From Burkholderiaceae bacterium (GTDB lineage Bacteria > Pseudomonadota > Gammaproteobacteria > Burkholderiales > Burkholderiaceae_C): a DNA stretch of 64,000 nucleotides. The position numbers and the translations under genes were made by a program. The notes beneath the pieces are model-generated. The model had not been told where the DNA came from. It ran no database searches and saw nothing but the letters and a program-made list of their open reading frames with translations. Positions 27,460 through 35,699 of the stretch are shown one piece after another. The DNA is taken from assembly GCA_019751915.1 (NCBI GenBank), contig JAIEMS010000004.1:1-64000 (forward strand), read 5' to 3'. Each line of letters opens with the position of its first letter. Position 1 is the stretch's first letter.

Positions 27460-27885
27460 ATGGACGCATCAACCCTTTGGTGGCTACTGGCAGGTGCTGT
27501 GGTGGGGATAGAGTTGTTAACCGGCACCTTTTACCTCCTGATGCTGGCCTTGGGGCCTGTGGTGGGGGCTGTATCGGCCTATGCCGGTTTGCCTGTCAAC
27601 GGGCAAATCATGGCCGCTGCCTTGGTGGGCGCTGGCGCTGTGGCGGCTTGCCACCAGTGGCGTAAAAAACGCTTGGGTGACGCTTCGGTCGGTGCAGACC
27701 GTAGCGTCAACTTGGACATTGGTGAGACCGTGCAAATTGACCACTGGAATTCCGATGGCACGGCCTTTGTGCGCTACCGAGGTGCCCAGTGGACGGCCAT
27801 CCACCGCCCCGGCACTACTCCACGTACAGGATTGCACCGTGTAGCCGAGTTGGTGGGGAGCCGTTTGCTGGTCGATCCAGCTTGA
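27460..27885 (+). CDS. NfeD-like membrane protein
   Basis: A 141-residue protein with two or three membrane segments between residues 5 and 64 and a small C-terminal beta domain (GETVQIDHW to SRLLVDP) of the NfeD OB-fold type. Such proteins usually pair with a stomatin/SPFH protein in membrane quality control, but no SPFH gene follows here; the next gene is a phasin. It starts 24 bases after the glycosyltransferase ends, with GAAAG upstream. Confidence 0.82.
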   Translation: MDASTLWWLLAGAVVGIELLTGTFYLLMLALGPVVGAVSAYAGLPVNGQIMAAALVGAGAVAACHQWRKKRLGDASVGADRSVNLDIGETVQIDHWNSDGTAFVRYRGAQWTAIHRPGTTPRTGLHRVAELVGSRLLVDPA

Positions 27886-27959
27886 GCTAAGTAGATACGG
27901 GTGCGGTCTGCTGTCTTTGATGCATAGCAATAAATTTTTAATCACCATCAAAAAAGTGC

Positions 27960-27987
27960 TTGCATTTGCAGAAACAGGCCCTAAAAT
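27960..27987 (+). promoter_or_regulatory. Predicted phasin promoter
   Basis: TTGCAT at 27960-27965 and TAAAAT at 27982-27987, 16 bases apart, make a good sigma-70 promoter. It is followed by a palindrome over the expected start site and then a 90-base leader to the phasin ATG. Confidence 0.6.
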
Positions 27988-27995
27988 TGGCTTCA

Positions 27996-28010
27996 TGCTG
28001 CACTGCAACA
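27996..28010 (+). promoter_or_regulatory. Palindromic operator, probable PhaR site
   Basis: TGCTGCACTGCAACA is a near-perfect palindrome (TGyTGCA-n-TGCArCA) lying 8 bases after the -10 box, so it covers the likely transcription start. PhaR, the PHA-granule-sensing repressor, is known to bind TGCTGCA-like sites before phasin genes. The identity of the regulator is inferred; phaR is not in the window. Confidence 0.6.
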
Positions 28011-28086
28011 TGACTTCCCAGAAGTGGTCAGCGCAGATCTATTTGAACCTTCCAGGCCCCTGCGGCCCTATTTTTGGAGAAATGAC

Positions 28087-28635
28087 ATGTCGCTGAACAC
28101 AGAACAACTCGTTGCCACGCAAAAAGCCAATGTCGAAACCTTGTTTGGTTTGACCAGCAAGGCTTTCGAAGGTATCGAAAAGCTGGTTGAACTCAATGTT
28201 GCCGCTTCGCGTGCTGCCCTGAGCGAAACTGCTACCAATGCACAAGCCATGCTCAGCGCCAAAGACGCACAAGAGTTGCTGGCTCTGCAAGCAGGTTTCC
28301 TGCAGCCTTTAGCTGAAAAGGCTGCTTCGTACAACCGTAACCTGTACGACATTGCTTCGGGTACCAGCACCGAAATTACCAAGGCCTTTGAATCCAAGGC
28401 CGCTGAAGCCCAAAAGGGTCTGTCGACTTTGGTCGAAACCGCCATGAAGAACGCTCCAGCCGGTTCCGAAGGTGCTGTGGCTGCTGTGAAGAATGCTGTT
28501 TCCACAGCCACCAATGCTTTTGAATCGGTGCAAAAAGCTGTCAAGCAAGCCACGGATGCCGCCGGTGCCAACTTCAACGCTGTGGCTGCTTCGGCTGCCG
28601 ATGTTGCCAAGTCTGCTACCCAGCGCAAAGCCTAA
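28087..28635 (+). CDS. phaP: Phasin (PHA granule-associated protein)
   Basis: A 182-residue phasin. It is Ala-rich, helical and amphipathic, with the typical opening ([24 protein letters not shown]). Phasins coat polyhydroxyalkanoate granules and control their number and size. The frame is open upstream to 28024, but ATG 28087 has a GGAGA ribosome site and begins the family. A sigma-70-like promoter and a palindromic operator precede it and a strong terminator follows, so it is a single-gene unit. High use of a few preferred codons suggests strong expression. Confidence 0.93.
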   Translation: MSLNTEQLVATQKANVETLFGLTSKAFEGIEKLVELNVAASRAALSETATNAQAMLSAKDAQELLALQAGFLQPLAEKAASYNRNLYDIASGTSTEITKAFESKAAEAQKGLSTLVETAMKNAPAGSEGAVAAVKNAVSTATNAFESVQKAVKQATDAAGANFNAVAASAADVAKSATQRKA

Positions 28636-28645
28636 ATCCAATTGA

Positions 28646-28670
28646 CTGCCCCGGAGAAACTTCGGGGCAG
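28646..28670 (+). other. 8-bp hairpin after the phasin gene
   Basis: CTGCCCCG and CGGGGCAG pair perfectly around a 9-base loop, starting ten bases after the phasin stop. It has no T tract, so it is more likely a 3' stabilising structure upstream of the true terminator at 28723. Confidence 0.5.
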
Positions 28671-28722
28671 GGCCAGTTGTCTCCTTAGGTCCTCTCGAAA
28701 CTGTGTTTCTAGGATCTTTTTT

Positions 28723-28747
28723 AACCCGGTCTTGACCGGGTTTTTTT
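28723..28747 (+). terminator. Intrinsic terminator after the phasin gene
   Basis: AACCCGGTC-TT-GACCGGGTT followed by five further T forms a 9-bp stem with a U tract. It ends the phasin transcript and, having A/T on both sides, may also end the converging trmL transcript. Confidence 0.88.
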
Positions 28748-28758
28748 GTTTTTGTGCG

Positions 28759-29220
28759 CTATGCAAAACCGTTTTGCCGCCAGCCCTCAAACACCGTTAC
28801 TGCTACTGCGTTGGACAGGTTCAGGCTGCGCTGTCCTTGTAGCATAGGTAAGCGCAGGCGCTGTGCGGGTGCAAATCCCTCGCGCAGTGCTGGCGGTAGT
28901 CCACGCGATTCGGGGCCAAATACCAACCAGTCACCGGGAACAAAGTGTGTGTCGTACACCGTTTGCGTGCCGTGCGTTGTCAAGGCAAAAATGCGGGTAG
29001 GGTCGGGGTGGCAGTCGGTGATAAAGCCTGCCCAATCACGGTGGCGCAGTACCTGTGCGTACTCGTGGTAATCCAGCCCTGCGCGGCGCATGAGCCGGTC
29101 TTCCATCGAGAAGCCCAGCGGCTCAATCAGGTGCAGTGTGCAGCCCGTATTTGCCGCCAAGCGGATGATGTTGCCCGTGTTGGGTGGGATCTCGGGTTCA
29201 ACTAGAACAATATGAAACAT
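28759..29220 (-). CDS. trmL: tRNA (cytidine(34)-2'-O)-methyltransferase
   Basis: A 153-residue SPOUT methyltransferase of the TrmL type, which 2'-O-methylates the wobble base of tRNA-Leu isoacceptors. It has the N-terminal NTGNIIRLAANTG block and the knot motifs FGPESRGLP and RSLNLSNAVAV that bind S-adenosylmethionine. Its length matches the single-domain family. It converges with the phasin gene and lies 33 bases downstream of comF. Confidence 0.94.
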   Translation of the reverse strand: MFHIVLVEPEIPPNTGNIIRLAANTGCTLHLIEPLGFSMEDRLMRRAGLDYHEYAQVLRHRDWAGFITDCHPDPTRIFALTTHGTQTVYDTHFVPGDWLVFGPESRGLPPALREGFAPAQRLRLPMLQGQRSLNLSNAVAVTVFEGWRQNGFA

Positions 29221-29253
29221 GGTGCCTATTGTCGGCCCAAAAATTTCGTGCCG

Positions 29254-30057
29254 TTACAGGGCCATGCACTCATCGGAGTCCAAGTCAGGCGTTCGGGTTC
29301 GTGCCACCACCAACGCACTGACATGGGCAGCACCGGCTTGGCGCAGCACGGCTGCGGCGCTGTGCAAGGTCGCACCCGTGGTCATGACATCATCGACCAG
29401 CACAATGCGTTGACCTCGCACGGCACTGGCCCGGGTTGGCTCTAGCGCAAAAGCGCCTTCTAAATTTAGCAATCGCTGGGCACGACCCAAGCTGCTTTGC
29501 GCTGGCGTGTGGTGCAGACGCAGCAGCAGTGTGGCATCGGTCTTTTCAGGTGCAAGGTGGCGGGCCAACAGCAGCGACTGGTTAAAACCGCGCTGGCGCA
29601 AACGCTGGGGCGACAGTGGCAAAGGCAACACCAGCCCGGCGGCCTCTAAGGCCGGTTCAGCCCAAGGGGTGCTGCGAATGAGCAGTGCCAATGCGTTGGC
29701 CCAGCTCGGGTCACCATGAAATTTGAAACCCGAAAGCACACCCGACCACGGGAAACCGTAATCCACTGCTGCGACGCAGCCGTCCAACAGTGGCGGTCGG
29801 CTCAGGCATTCGCCACAACGCACCGTTGCCTGTGCCAGCGGCATTGCACAGGTGGGGCAGCGTGGGCGCGGCTGTGCGAATCGGGCCACGCAGTCGTTGC
29901 AAACGCGCTGCGCCGGCCAAGCGTGGCACACGGCGCATTGGCTGGGCAATTGTGCGGCGGTGCGTTGCCAATGGTGCCAAACTTTCTGGCCCACTTGGCT
30001 CCACATGCCGGGCAGACTGCTGGTGTTGCCCTTGCCCGGTGCTGGATTGCTAGACAT
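29254..30057 (-). CDS. comF: ComF family phosphoribosyltransferase-like protein
   Basis: A 267-residue ComF protein. Four pairs of cysteines (CAVCHA, CNDC, CPTC, CGEC) between about 41 and 85 form a double zinc-finger-like head, followed by a phosphoribosyltransferase fold with the PRPP motif VLVDDVMTTGAT near 220. ComF proteins take part in DNA uptake in competent bacteria. The gene ends 33 bases before trmL. It begins just after the end of the flavocytochrome gene on the same strand, but no functional link to it is evident. Confidence 0.9.
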   Translation of the reverse strand: MSSNPAPGKGNTSSLPGMWSQVGQKVWHHWQRTAAQLPSQCAVCHAWPAQRVCNDCVARFAQPRPRCPTCAMPLAQATVRCGECLSRPPLLDGCVAAVDYGFPWSGVLSGFKFHGDPSWANALALLIRSTPWAEPALEAAGLVLPLPLSPQRLRQRGFNQSLLLARHLAPEKTDATLLLRLHHTPAQSSLGRAQRLLNLEGAFALEPTRASAVRGQRIVLVDDVMTTGATLHSAAAVLRQAGAAHVSALVVARTRTPDLDSDECMAL

Positions 30058-30060
30058 GCT

Positions 30061-31479
30061 TTAACTGAAGGTGTCGCCCATCAGGGTCTTGAACCAAGTG
30101 TCCATTTGGCGGAAATTCTTGCTGCTGATGGCATTGGATTCAGTGGGGGTGCCGCCGATGATTTGACCGCCGCTGGTAGCGATTTTCATCGTCAGCGTTT
30201 TAGGGTCGTACTGGTACACCGCTGTCAGCCACGACGCTGTGCTGGCCGTAATGGGCGAAAAACACGCCGAATTGGCCACCGGGGCTGGGTCGGGCTGCTG
30301 GCTACTGAGCAAGCGCACGATGGCATCGGCGCAAATTTTAGCCTCTTGGTTGCCAACGTGACCGGCTTTGGGCAGGCCGCACTCGGAGGCATCACCAATG
30401 ATGTGGATACCGGCCACGGCAGTGGATTCGTAGCTCAACACATTGACTTTAGCCCAGCGTCCATTGGTGCCGTTGGCCAAGCCTGCTGCGCTCATCCAGC
30501 CGCCTGCCGCACTGCCTGTAGCGCGGTGCGGTGGAATGGGGTTCACCACCCGTGCCGATACTTGCTGGCGAACACCGGCTTTGTCGAGGTAACTGACGGC
30601 GCGGGTGTTGGGGTTGATTTGGATGTCGGTCACGCCCGATTGGTAATCAACCACTCCGGCATGGGTGACAGTGAAGGCTTTGGTGAAGGTGCCCGCTTCA
30701 GCCTGAATGGCTGCGTTTTGATCGAGTACCAGCACTTTGCAGGCGCTGCCTTTGCGTGTTTTGAGGAAGTCCGCCACCACACAAGCCCGTTCGTAAGGGC
30801 CGGGAGGGCAGCGGTAGGGTGACTTGGGGATGGTCATGACAAACACGTCCCCATTGACCATGCCTGCCACTTGCTGCTGTAGCCGGGTGGTTTGGGCACC
30901 GGCACGCCATGCGTGCGGCATGGTGCTGGTGTAGTCTTGCTGCGTCAGGCCATAGGCATCGTCAAATTCGACACCCGGTGCCAGCACCAGCCGGTCATAG
31001 GCCAGCGTCGAGTTGTCAGACAGTTTGACGGTCTTGCCCACCGGGTCAATCGATTGCAAAGAAGCGGTTTTTCGGACAACCCCGTAACGGCTGGTCAGGT
31101 TGGACAAGGAAAATTTGAGCGAATCGACCGTGCGTGCACCCGTGACCGCCAAATTGCTCATGATCGAAGAGGTGTAGCTGGCATCTGGCTCGACCAGCGT
31201 GACCTGCAAGTTGGCCCCGCCCCACAAGCGCAGGTATTTGGCAACGCTTGCACCGGCCATGCCCCCGCCGATGACCACGACTTTGCCGGTCGGGCCGCTG
31301 GCTGCGATACCTACCACGGGCGATGTGGTGCCAGTTTGCTTGCCGGTGCTTTCGCTTTCGTGACCGCCCTCATCGGAGTCGGTACGCCCCATCAAGGGGT
31401 AAAGTCCGCTGGCGATGCCGGTAGCGGCCAAAATCAGCAAGCGACGGCGACCGTAGGCATCGGATGTTTTGAATGTCAT
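30061..31479 (-). CDS. fccB: Flavocytochrome c sulfide dehydrogenase, flavin subunit
   Basis: A 472-residue FAD protein. It opens with a twin-arginine-like signal (GRRRLLILAATGIASG, residues 10-25), then the FAD dinucleotide motif VVIGGGMAGASVAKYL near 69-84. The YRCPPGPYERACVV block and the C-terminal flavocytochrome c domain (around CGLPKAGHVGNQEAK and NSACFSPI) mark it as FccB/SoxF. It would oxidise sulfide in the periplasm and pass electrons to the cytochrome gene just upstream, 15 bases away. The enzyme allows sulfide or thiosulfate-derived sulfur to be used or detoxified. Confidence 0.88.
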   Translation of the reverse strand: MTFKTSDAYGRRRLLILAATGIASGLYPLMGRTDSDEGGHESESTGKQTGTTSPVVGIAASGPTGKVVVIGGGMAGASVAKYLRLWGGANLQVTLVEPDASYTSSIMSNLAVTGARTVDSLKFSLSNLTSRYGVVRKTASLQSIDPVGKTVKLSDNSTLAYDRLVLAPGVEFDDAYGLTQQDYTSTMPHAWRAGAQTTRLQQQVAGMVNGDVFVMTIPKSPYRCPPGPYERACVVADFLKTRKGSACKVLVLDQNAAIQAEAGTFTKAFTVTHAGVVDYQSGVTDIQINPNTRAVSYLDKAGVRQQVSARVVNPIPPHRATGSAAGGWMSAAGLANGTNGRWAKVNVLSYESTAVAGIHIIGDASECGLPKAGHVGNQEAKICADAIVRLLSSQQPDPAPVANSACFSPITASTASWLTAVYQYDPKTLTMKIATSGGQIIGGTPTESNAISSKNFRQMDTWFKTLMGDTFS

Positions 31480-31494
31480 GATTCGTCCTTCGCT

Positions 31495-31905
31495 TTATTT
31501 TTGAAGATAAGCCACGATGGCTTGCAATTGGGCCTTGGTATAGCCCTGCGCGTGTCCGGCCATGATGTTGCCGCTGGCAGGTTTGGTCAGGTACTCGTAA
31601 ACCTCATTAGCATCTTTACCCCGAATGCTGTCAAAGCCGCCAGTGCCTTGGGTGCCGTGGCACTGAAAGCAGTTCGATGCCAGCAAGCGCCCTGCGGTGT
31701 TGGCAGGTTGCACCACCACAGCCGCAGGGGCGGCAGTGGTGCTGGCCGCCTTGGCCAAGGTCTGTGGAGCAGCGGTGTCTGGCTTGGCATCGGATGCAGT
31801 GGGCGGCGTTGCCGTGCTGGAGTTGCCGCCGCCGCAGGCCGCTAGCGACAGGCACAGGGCCAAGCCCCATGGCACTGTGAATCGGTATTTCATTGTTGTT
31901 CGCAT
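31495..31905 (-). CDS. fccA: Cytochrome c subunit partner of FccB
   Basis: A 136-residue single-heme cytochrome c. A signal sequence ends in a lipobox-like LSLAACGGG, so it is probably a lipoprotein. A Ser/Thr/Ala-rich linker leads to the heme domain with CFQCH, and the likely axial methionine is in NIMAGHAQGY. It is shorter than diheme FccA and is the electron acceptor for the flavin subunit by position (15 bases apart). The start 31905 has AGGAG seven bases upstream; a second ATG four codons later is possible. It is divergent from the M16 peptidase gene. Confidence 0.85.
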   Translation of the reverse strand: MRTTMKYRFTVPWGLALCLSLAACGGGNSSTATPPTASDAKPDTAAPQTLAKAASTTAAPAAVVVQPANTAGRLLASNCFQCHGTQGTGGFDSIRGKDANEVYEYLTKPASGNIMAGHAQGYTKAQLQAIVAYLQK

Positions 31906-32051
31906 CGCATGGCTCCTGAGAGGGTTTTTTGACGGTATCACTGGAGGCTATTTCAACACCCGACAATGAAGCTATCCTTAAAACAGCTTGTGCCGCTTGT
32001 ACCAGCAGCAATCGTCTGTATCTGTGTCATGCAAATTGGGAGTTTCTTGTG

Positions 32052-33530
32052 ATGGGTTTTAATTTTTATCGACAAGGCAAGGCACGGGTGTCTGCTTTGG
32101 CACTGTGCGGTCTGCTGGCTTGCATGGCGGTTGGAGCGCAAACTCCGGCATCTTCTGCATCTTTGGTTGCTCTGTCTGCATCGGTGGCTACGGCTGCGGC
32201 GACCAGCTCTGGGGCGCAGCAATTTACGTTGGCCAATGGCATGCAGCTGATTGTTCAACCCGACCGGCGTGCGCCCACGGCCATGCACATGGTCTGGGTG
32301 CGGGTTGGCTCCATCGACGAGGTCGATGGCACCTCGGGCGTGGCCCATGTGCTCGAACACATGATGTTCAAGGGCAGCGCCAAATTGCCACCGGGCGAGT
32401 TTTCGCGCCGCGTGGCGGCCTTGGGGGGTTCTGAAAATGCCTTCACCAGCCGCGACTTTACCGGCTACTACCAGCAAATTCCGTCCGACAAGCTGGCGCA
32501 CGTGATGCGCCTAGAGTCCGAGCGTTTTGCCCATAATCGGTGGCCCGACGCTGAGTTTGCCAAAGAAATCGAAGTGATTAAAGAAGAGCGGCGCATGCGT
32601 ACCGAAGACCAGCCCCGCGCGGTGTTGGCCGAGCAATTGCACGCTGTAGCCTTCAACGCTTCGCCTTACCGTCGCCCGATCATTGGCTGGATGAACGACT
32701 TGGACGCGATGACACCGGCCGATGTGCGCCAGTTCCATCGCCAGTGGTATGTGCCTGCCAATGCTGCCGTGGTGGTGGTCGGTGATGTCGATGTGCAGCA
32801 GGTGCGCGCGCTGGCCGAAAAGACCTATGGCCGTATTCCGGCCCGCGCTGTGCCCGCGCGCAAACCGCGCACCGAGCCTGTTCAGATGGGTCTGCGCCGT
32901 ATCACCGTGAAGGCTCCGGCAGAGCAGGCGTATGTGGCACTGGCGTTTCGGGTGCCTGCTTTGCAAAAACTCGATGCCCTGACCGATAACGACCGCGACG
33001 CGCTGGCGCTGGTGGTGTTGTCGGCGGTGCTCAGTGGCTACGACGGCGCTCGGTTAGAACGCGCCCTGAGCCAAGGCCCGCAGCGCGTTGCTGACAACGC
33101 TGGCAGTGGTGCCGATGTGATGGGCCGTGGCCCCGGTCTGTTCATGCTGATGGGTGTCCCGGCACAGGGTAAAACCGCCGTGCAGGTCGAAGATGCGCTG
33201 CGCGCAGAGCTGGCCCGCATCGCCAGCGAGGGCATCAACGCCGCCGAGCTAGAGCGCGTCAAAACGCAATGGGTCGCCCAAACCGTTTACCAGCGCGATT
33301 CTTTGCACGGCCAAGCCAGCGACTTGGGCAGCAATTGGGTGCTGGGCTTGCCGCTGGATGCTGAAGATCGCTTGTTGGCACTGTTGCGCGGCGTGACTCC
33401 GGCGCAGGTGCAATCGGTGGCGCAGCGCTATTTTGGGGATGACCAGCTCACGGTGGCGACGCTGGCTCCGCAGCCCTTGGATACGCAACGCAAACGCCCG
33501 GCTGGCCCTGCTTTGGGCGCGCGCCATTGA
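32052..33530 (+). CDS. M16 zinc peptidase, active subunit
   Basis: A 492-residue peptidase. A signal sequence (RVSALALCGLLACMAVGAQ) targets it to the periplasm. The inverted zinc motif HVLEH places His99, Glu102 and His103, and the third ligand lies in EIEVIKEERR. The C-terminal half is a second, inactive M16 lobe. It is paired with a second M16 gene 23 bases on that lacks the zinc motif, the classic active/inactive heterodimer of this family. The frame is open upstream to 31929, but ATG 32052 with GGGAG upstream begins the signal peptide. Confidence 0.92.
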   Translation: MGFNFYRQGKARVSALALCGLLACMAVGAQTPASSASLVALSASVATAAATSSGAQQFTLANGMQLIVQPDRRAPTAMHMVWVRVGSIDEVDGTSGVAHVLEHMMFKGSAKLPPGEFSRRVAALGGSENAFTSRDFTGYYQQIPSDKLAHVMRLESERFAHNRWPDAEFAKEIEVIKEERRMRTEDQPRAVLAEQLHAVAFNASPYRRPIIGWMNDLDAMTPADVRQFHRQWYVPANAAVVVVGDVDVQQVRALAEKTYGRIPARAVPARKPRTEPVQMGLRRITVKAPAEQAYVALAFRVPALQKLDALTDNDRDALALVVLSAVLSGYDGARLERALSQGPQRVADNAGSGADVMGRGPGLFMLMGVPAQGKTAVQVEDALRAELARIASEGINAAELERVKTQWVAQTVYQRDSLHGQASDLGSNWVLGLPLDAEDRLLALLRGVTPAQVQSVAQRYFGDDQLTVATLAPQPLDTQRKRPAGPALGARH

Positions 33531-33553
33531 ATACCGCACCGGAATAATCACCC

Positions 33554-34906
33554 ATGTTTACTCTTAAAAAGATAGCTACTTGTGCTTTACAGGTAAGCGC
33601 TGGAATCGTTTTTTATACCCAATCTGCTTGGGCGCTGTTGCCGATTGAGCATTGGAGCCAAACCAACGGTGCCCAAGTCTGGTTGGTGCAAAGTCCGGCC
33701 ATTCCGATGGTCGATGTGCAAATCTCCTTTGATGCCGGTGAGCGCCGTGACCCGCCAGCGCAGGCGGGCCTTGCCAGCGCTGTGGCCGGCATGGTGTCGA
33801 AAGGGGTGCGCGCCGTCGGCGATGCGCCTGCGCTGGACGAAAACGCCTTGGGCGAGGCTTGGGCCGATTTGGGTGCCACTTTGCAAGCGCAGGCCAGCAA
33901 AGATGCGCTGGCGTTTTCGCTGCGCTCGTTGACCGCGCCCGATTTGCTCGACCAAGCCGCCCGCCTCACCGCCCGCCAATTGGCCGAACCAGCGTGGCCC
34001 GAAGACGTTTGGCAGCGTGAGCGCGAACGCTTGGGCGCAGCCCTGCGCGAGGCCCGCACCCAACCGGCCACCGTTGCCGCCGAAGCCTTTGCCGATGCGG
34101 TGTACGGCAGCCACCCCTACGGCCAGCGCGTCACCGATGCCACCTTAGCGCAAATCAGCGTGGCCGATTTTGCGCAGTTCCATACCCGCTATCTGCAAGC
34201 TTGCCGCGCCAAAATTGCCATCGTGGGGGCGCTTGACCGGGCGCAGGCGCAGGCCCTTGTGACCACCTTGTTGGCACGTTTGCCCGCACCGACCTCTGGG
34301 CAGTGCGAGGCACTGCCTGCGGTGGCGCAGGTGCAACCCCTGGCGGCTCCGGTGCAAAAAGACGTGGCCTTTGCTTCGGCGCAGGCGCAGGTGCTGATCG
34401 GCCAACCGGGTTTGGCCCGCAGTGATCCTGATTTTTTGACGATACTGGTGGGCAACCATATTTTGGGCGGTGGTGGCTTTGTCTCGCGTCTGACCAACGA
34501 GGTGCGCGAAAAACGCGGCTTGAGCTACAGCGTTCATAGCCAGTTTGCTCCCGGCCTGCATGCAGGTGCTTTCACCATCAGCCTGCAAACCCGGCCCGAC
34601 CAAGCGGCCGAGGCTACGCAGGTCGCGCGCGACGTACTGACCCGCTTTGTGGCCGATGGCCCGACCCCTGCCGAATTGCGTGCTGCCAAAGACAACCTGA
34701 TTGGTGGTTTTGCTCTGCGCATTGACAGCAACCGTAAACTGCTGGGCAACGTCGTCAATATCGCCAGCCACGGCCTGCCACTGGACTATTTAGAGCACTG
34801 GAGGCAGCGCGTCGAGGCCATCACCGTGGCCGACATCCGCGCTGCCATGCAGCGCAAATTGCAACCCGGTCGCATGGCGACCATCGTTTTAGGAGCGCAG
34901 CCTTGA
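33554..34906 (+). CDS. M16 peptidase, inactive partner subunit
   Basis: A 450-residue M16 homologue without HxxEH: the matching segment reads AGLASAVAGMVSKG. It keeps the C-terminal RGLSYSV substrate-binding motif of the non-catalytic partner, so it most likely forms a heterodimer with the upstream enzyme. A signal peptide of about 27 residues ends ...SAWA. That signal is encoded by a copy of the dispersed repeat (codons 5-18). It is followed by rsmD with a 4-base overlap. Confidence 0.9.
   Translation: MFTLKKIATCALQVSAGIVFYTQSAWALLPIEHWSQTNGAQVWLVQSPAIPMVDVQISFDAGERRDPPAQAGLASAVAGMVSKGVRAVGDAPALDENALGEAWADLGATLQAQASKDALAFSLRSLTAPDLLDQAARLTARQLAEPAWPEDVWQRERERLGAALREARTQPATVAAEAFADAVYGSHPYGQRVTDATLAQISVADFAQFHTRYLQACRAKIAIVGALDRAQAQALVTTLLARLPAPTSGQCEALPAVAQVQPLAAPVQKDVAFASAQAQVLIGQPGLARSDPDFLTILVGNHILGGGGFVSRLTNEVREKRGLSYSVHSQFAPGLHAGAFTISLQTRPDQAAEATQVARDVLTRFVADGPTPAELRAAKDNLIGGFALRIDSNRKLLGNVVNIASHGLPLDYLEHWRQRVEAITVADIRAAMQRKLQPGRMATIVLGAQP
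33566..33612 (+). repeat. Dispersed repeat, copy 5, encoding a signal peptide
   Basis: AAAAAGATAGCTACTTGTGC then TTTACAGGTAAGCGCTGGAA matches the right part of the repeat (compare GATAGCTACTTATCCTCTG and GGTAAGGGCTAGAG at 45640). It begins 13 bases after the ATG of the second M16 gene and is translated as the hydrophobic half of the signal peptide. Confidence 0.65.
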
Positions 34907-35577
34907 GCCGTCGCCTGACCCCCGCCCAAGCCGCTGCCGCCCTGCGCCAGCCCCCCGCAACCAAAACTGCCAAAGCGCCTGTCGCTGCCGCTAAAACTGC
35001 CAAGGCTGCACCCAGTGGTGCTGGCGAAATCCGCATTATTGGCGGTCAATGGAAACGCACCCGCCTGCCAGTGGCACGCCTGCCCGGCCTGCGCCCCACG
35101 CCCGACCGTGTCCGCGAAACCTTGTTCAACTGGCTCGGCCAAGATTTGGCCGGTTGGCGCTGTGTCGATGCTTTTGCGGGCACGGGCGCGTTGGGGCTGG
35201 AGGCGGCTTCGCGCGGCGCTGCCGCAGTGCAATTGGTTGAGCAAGATGCTGCTTTGGCCGCGCAACTGCAAACGCTGTGCCAACGCTTGCAAGCCGCTAA
35301 CGTGCAAGTGCGCCGGGGCGATGGTGTGGCGCAGCTGCGCCAGTGCGTGCCCGCCAGCTTGGATGTGGTGTTTCTGGACCCACCGTTTGACAGCGCCTTG
35401 TTTGCGCCAGCCCTCCAAGCAGCGGCGCAGGCGCTGGGGCCGCAGGGGTTTGTTTATCTGGAGGCCCCCATCGCTTGGGACGATGCGGCCTTGGCCCCGT
35501 TGGGGCTGGCACTGCACCGCCACCTGCGTGCGGGTGTCGTCCATGCCCACCTGCTGCGGCTTGCGACAGGAAATTAA
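34903..35577 (+). CDS. rsmD: 16S rRNA (guanine(966)-N2)-methyltransferase
   Basis: A 224-residue RsmD. After a 40-residue Ala/Lys-rich leader it has the SAM motif DAFAGTGALGLE at 89-100 and the catalytic DPPF at 159-162, both typical of N2-guanine methyltransferases. It modifies G966 of 16S rRNA during 30S assembly. The start is TTG 34903, which overlaps the stop of the preceding M16 gene as TTGA and has AGGAG upstream, so it is translationally coupled. Confidence 0.93.
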   Translation: MSRRLTPAQAAAALRQPPATKTAKAPVAAAKTAKAAPSGAGEIRIIGGQWKRTRLPVARLPGLRPTPDRVRETLFNWLGQDLAGWRCVDAFAGTGALGLEAASRGAAAVQLVEQDAALAAQLQTLCQRLQAANVQVRRGDGVAQLRQCVPASLDVVFLDPPFDSALFAPALQAAAQALGPQGFVYLEAPIAWDDAALAPLGLALHRHLRAGVVHAHLLRLATGN

Positions 35578-35642
35578 TTGCTATTTATTTAATAGCAAAC
35601 AATGGTTGCTGAGTAAGCGCTAGGAGCTACTTTGATTCAAGA
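35578..35642 (+). repeat. Dispersed repeat, copy 6
   Basis: ATTGCTATTTATTTAATAGC (left inverted repeat) is followed by TTGCTGAGTAAGCGCTAGG. It starts at the rsmD stop and occupies the gap before coaD, ending about 60 bases before the coaD ATG. Confidence 0.75.
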
Positions 35643-35699
35643 AATAGTTGGCAAACGGCATAATCGGCACTTTTGCCCTTTTTTGACAGGAGACCCCCC

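Noticed and set aside
27907..27958. Another copy of the dispersed repeat before the phasin
   Set aside because: Only a weak match (ATAGCAATAAAT); the region is better explained by the promoter and palindrome just downstream.
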